This document shows positions 62,013 to 64,000 of a DNA stretch of 64,000 nucleotides, in pieces. The DNA comes from Lachnospiraceae bacterium XBB1006 (GTDB lineage Bacteria; Bacillota; Clostridia; Lachnospirales; Lachnospiraceae), in NCBI GenBank assembly GCA_900115795.1, contig FOXT01000009.1, positions 62,001-126,000 on the forward strand. The letters run 5' to 3'. The stretch's first letter is position 1. Every line of letters starts with the position of its first letter. Below the pieces are notes generated by a model. It was not told where the DNA came from. It searched no databases and worked only from the letters and a program-made list of their open reading frames with translations. The translations under genes were made by a program, and so were the position numbers.

Positions 62013-62151
62013 CTTTGAAGAAGAATTAAAGAAGTTTAAACCAAGTTTGGAAGTGGATCAGGCAGAGCAGGCTATCTATAGTCAGGAATTGGATGACATG
62101 ACAGACCTTTTGCAAAAGATGATGCAAGAAGCATCCAAACGTAACAGATAG
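62005..62151 (+). CDS. Small conserved-looking protein (48 aa) coupled to folC
   Basis: ATG 62005 overlaps the folC stop by 8 bp and has AAGGAG 7 nt upstream. It encodes MINFEEELKKFKPSLEVDQA and 28 further residues ending QEASKRNR, an acidic amphipathic helix. Below the usual gene-calling limit, but the ribosome site, overlap and codon use support it. Function unknown; probably partner of the TPR gene that follows 11 bp later. Confidence 0.65.
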   Translation: MINFEEELKKFKPSLEVDQAEQAIYSQELDDMTDLLQKMMQEASKRNR

Positions 62152-62162
62152 GAGTAGAGGCA

Positions 62163-63476
62163 ATGAATGTATATGATAGTATTATTGCGCGTTCCAACCT
62201 CTACTATAATCAGGGATTGGAGTGTGCAAAGCTTCGTAATTTGACAGGGGCAATTAGTGCACTGCGGAAAAGTGTGCATTGCTACAAGGGAAATATTGAT
62301 GCAAGAAACCTATTGGGACTATGTTATTACGAAGTTGGTGAATATGTGTTAGCACTTCGGGAATGGGTGATTAGCGAGAACCTGAAACCGGAGGAAAACC
62401 CGGCGGCCGGTTACATTACGGAGATTAAATCGGATGTGAGCCGGACGGGAAAATACAGTCAGTGCGTGAAGCGGTATAATCAGGCATTGGAGTATGCCAA
62501 GGGCGGTAGCGAGGATTTGGCGATTTTGCAGCTGAAGAAGGCGGTATCCATGAATCCAAAGTACTTACAGGCATTGCTTTTGCTTGCGCTATTGTACGTA
62601 CATCAGGGACAGTATTCCCAGGCGAAGGATGTGCTTCGTAAAGTTGGAAAGGTAGATGTTAACAACTTACAGGCGCAGATTTATATGGAAGAAGTGAAGC
62701 AAGCGATGGCGCTGAAAACGTCGCGGGGCAAGAAGCGGAATGTTTCGGATGATTCGGTGGAGTATAAGAGCGGAAGCGATACCATTATTCGTCCGGCATA
62801 TTTTAAGGATAATGCAACCATCAGTACCATTATCAATATTATTTTCGGTATTGTAATGGGATTTTTGATTTCCTTCTTCTTAGTGGTGCCGGGGGTAAGA
62901 CGTCATGCGACAGCAGACAGCGCAGCAAAGCTGGTGGAGGCAAATAATAAGATTTCTACGAAGAATGTGGCAATTCGCGGATACCAGGAGCAGATTGACG
63001 AGCTGAATAAGAAGATAGAAGATGCAGAGAAGAATAGCTCGAAGTCAGAGGGGTCCATGAATCTCTATAAGGGAATCCTAAAGGCTTACATCGATTTTGA
63101 AAGCGGCGAATATGAGAAAGCCGGCGAGGCGTTGGCAAAGGTTGACGATAGTAAGTTGGACAAGGATTTTAAGAAGTCCTACGAGAAATTAAAGAAGAAT
63201 GTGAATGACCGTTACTTGCGGATTTTGTACAAAGAGGCGGCAAGATGCTACAATCAATCGGAGTTGGAAAAGGCAATTGAAACCTTTGAAACCATCACGA
63301 AGATTGATGAAGAGTATGGTGATGGTGATGCGATGTATTTCCTTGCACAGTCCTATCGAATCAATGGTGATTCACAAAAGGCCATTATGTTGTATCAGCG
63401 GATTATTAATAAATATCCGGATACCTATAAGGCGCGAAATGCACAACGATATATGGATCAGCTGAAGAATCAGTAA
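62163..63476 (+). CDS. TPR-repeat membrane protein
   Basis: 437 residues. N-terminal cytoplasmic TPRs (about 12-75 and 95-175: GAISALRKSVHCYKGNIDAR, LAILQLKKAVSMNPKYLQAL), one transmembrane helix (about 220-243, TIINIIFGIVMGFLISFFLV), a coiled coil (about 258-300) and extracellular TPRs (about 355-437: AIETFETITKIDEEYGDGDA; AIMLYQRIINKYPDTYKARN). Such bitopic TPR proteins act as scaffolds at the envelope; here the partner is unknown. TAGGAG is 8 nt before the ATG. It lies between folC and spoIIA, so a division or sporulation link is possible. Confidence 0.88.
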   Translation: MNVYDSIIARSNLYYNQGLECAKLRNLTGAISALRKSVHCYKGNIDARNLLGLCYYEVGEYVLALREWVISENLKPEENPAAGYITEIKSDVSRTGKYSQCVKRYNQALEYAKGGSEDLAILQLKKAVSMNPKYLQALLLLALLYVHQGQYSQAKDVLRKVGKVDVNNLQAQIYMEEVKQAMALKTSRGKKRNVSDDSVEYKSGSDTIIRPAYFKDNATISTIINIIFGIVMGFLISFFLVVPGVRRHATADSAAKLVEANNKISTKNVAIRGYQEQIDELNKKIEDAEKNSSKSEGSMNLYKGILKAYIDFESGEYEKAGEALAKVDDSKLDKDFKKSYEKLKKNVNDRYLRILYKEAARCYNQSELEKAIETFETITKIDEEYGDGDAMYFLAQSYRINGDSQKAIMLYQRIINKYPDTYKARNAQRYMDQLKNQ

Positions 63477-63481
63477 GTACG

Positions 63482-63518
63482 AAAGACAATCGGAAGAGAA
63501 TGCTCCGGTTGTCTTTTT
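63482..63518 (+). terminator. Hairpin terminator before spoIIAA
   Basis: AAAGACAATCGGA...TCCGGTTGTCTTT followed by TTCTTTTT. It lies wholly within the 60-bp gap before spoIIAA. Confidence 0.8.
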
Positions 63519-63536
63519 CTTTTTGGAGGTGAAACA

Positions 63537-63860
63537 ATGGAAGCAGAATATCAGGTGGATGAGCAATTTTTATTTATTTACATCCCACAAGAAGTGGATC
63601 ATCATGTGGCAGATAAAATTCGGCGGGAGACCGATGTGCTCCTTTCGGAGCGAAGTATTCGGAAAATTGTGTTTGATTTTCATGATACGCGGTTTATGGA
63701 TAGTTCCGGAATTGGTATGATTCTTGGACGGGTTAAAAAAATGAGAAAATGTGGTGGCAGTGTAGAGGCGGTGGGCGTGTCGAATCAGGTCGCGCGGATT
63801 TTTGACATGGCAGGTTTACCGAGCGTAATGACAATGCGACAGAAAGAGGAGTGTGTATGA
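63537..63860 (+). CDS. spoIIAA: Anti-sigma-F factor antagonist SpoIIAA
   Basis: 107 residues. A STAS-domain protein with the phosphorylatable serine in RFMDSSGIGMILGRVKKM (Ser about 57-58). When unphosphorylated it binds SpoIIAB and frees sigma F in the forespore. GGAGG lies 7 nt before the ATG. It overlaps spoIIAB by 4 bp (ATGA), as in other sporulating Firmicutes. Confidence 0.95.
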   Translation: MEAEYQVDEQFLFIYIPQEVDHHVADKIRRETDVLLSERSIRKIVFDFHDTRFMDSSGIGMILGRVKKMRKCGGSVEAVGVSNQVARIFDMAGLPSVMTMRQKEECV

Positions 63861-64000
63861 GCGACGTAGAGAACTATATGAAAGTAGAATTTGAGGGGAT
63901 TTCGGAAAATGAACGATTGGCCAGAATGCTGGTGAGTGCTTTTGTAGTGACATTTAATCCTACATTAGAGGAGCTGGAGGATGTCAAAACAGCCACATCG
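63857..64000 (+). CDS. spoIIAB: Anti-sigma-F factor SpoIIAB, cut by the window edge
   Basis: 48 codons visible. SDVENYMKVEFEGISENERL then ARMLVSAFVVTFNPTLEELE DVKTATS is the start of the SpoIIAB GHKL kinase, which holds sigma F and phosphorylates SpoIIAA. The ATP-binding N-box (SEAVTN) should follow just past the edge. sigF would be expected next. Confidence 0.93.
   Translation, partial: MSDVENYMKVEFEGISENERLARMLVSAFVVTFNPTLEELEDVKTATS

Overview
The window reads as a chromosomal segment of a motile, spore-forming, Gram-positive clostridium, most likely a member of the Lachnospiraceae. The evidence is gene content and order: a T-box leader on valS, spoIIAA-spoIIAB, a flagellar flhO-flhP pair directly behind an mreB/mbl homologue, comF followed by a YvyF-type flagellar gene, cdaA-cdaR-glmM, secA and uvrBA, all with strong AGGAGG-type ribosome binding sites. 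I do not attempt a species name. No rRNA, tRNA or CRISPR array was seen.

Left part (1-15.0 kb) is accessory DNA: an edge-truncated PD-(D/E)XK nuclease/transposase, several GNAT acetyltransferases, a MerR regulator, a large repeat-containing secreted protein, an orphan fragment of IS66 fused to what looks like a toxin C-terminus followed by an immunity-like gene, a BspA-type leucine-rich-repeat protein with a broken second copy of its tail, a DUF2975/XRE pair, a NAD-dependent sugar-nucleotide reductase-like gene, an SPL-type radical SAM gene and a NUDIX hydrolase. Several gene remnants show repeated turnover.

The middle (15.2-49.9 kb) is mostly core: secA, a cell-wall amidase, uvrB-uvrA, mreB with three flagellar rod genes, recD2-comF-yvyF, then a membrane/c-di-AMP/cell-wall block (two unknown membrane genes, cdaA, cdaR, glmM, an LCP ligase, GtrA), an HtrA protease, HdeD-like, polysaccharide deacetylase, MATE, glutaminase, cation-diffusion facilitator, panD, a diguanylate cyclase with a LysR regulator, and an RND-type exporter controlled by its own TetR repressor. 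The right part (51.3-64 kb) holds a lipoprotein serpin preceded by the tail of a decayed second serpin, a chemotaxis receptor, the T-box/valS unit with an unusually elaborate leader, a FapA protein, folC, a TPR membrane protein and the start of the spoIIA operon.

The most unusual signal is not a gene. Two intergenic stretches (about 14.33-14.68 kb and 50.77-51.12 kb), 36 kb apart, carry arrays of a short TACCGCTAA-like motif that alternates in orientation with a centre-to-centre step of 31-32 bp (about three helical turns). I know of no named element with this design. Second in interest is the valS leader: a 141-bp inverted-repeat element bounded by a 15-bp direct repeat lies between promoter and T-box, and a 135-nt hairpin with 22-bp arms lies between the T-box terminator and the valS start.
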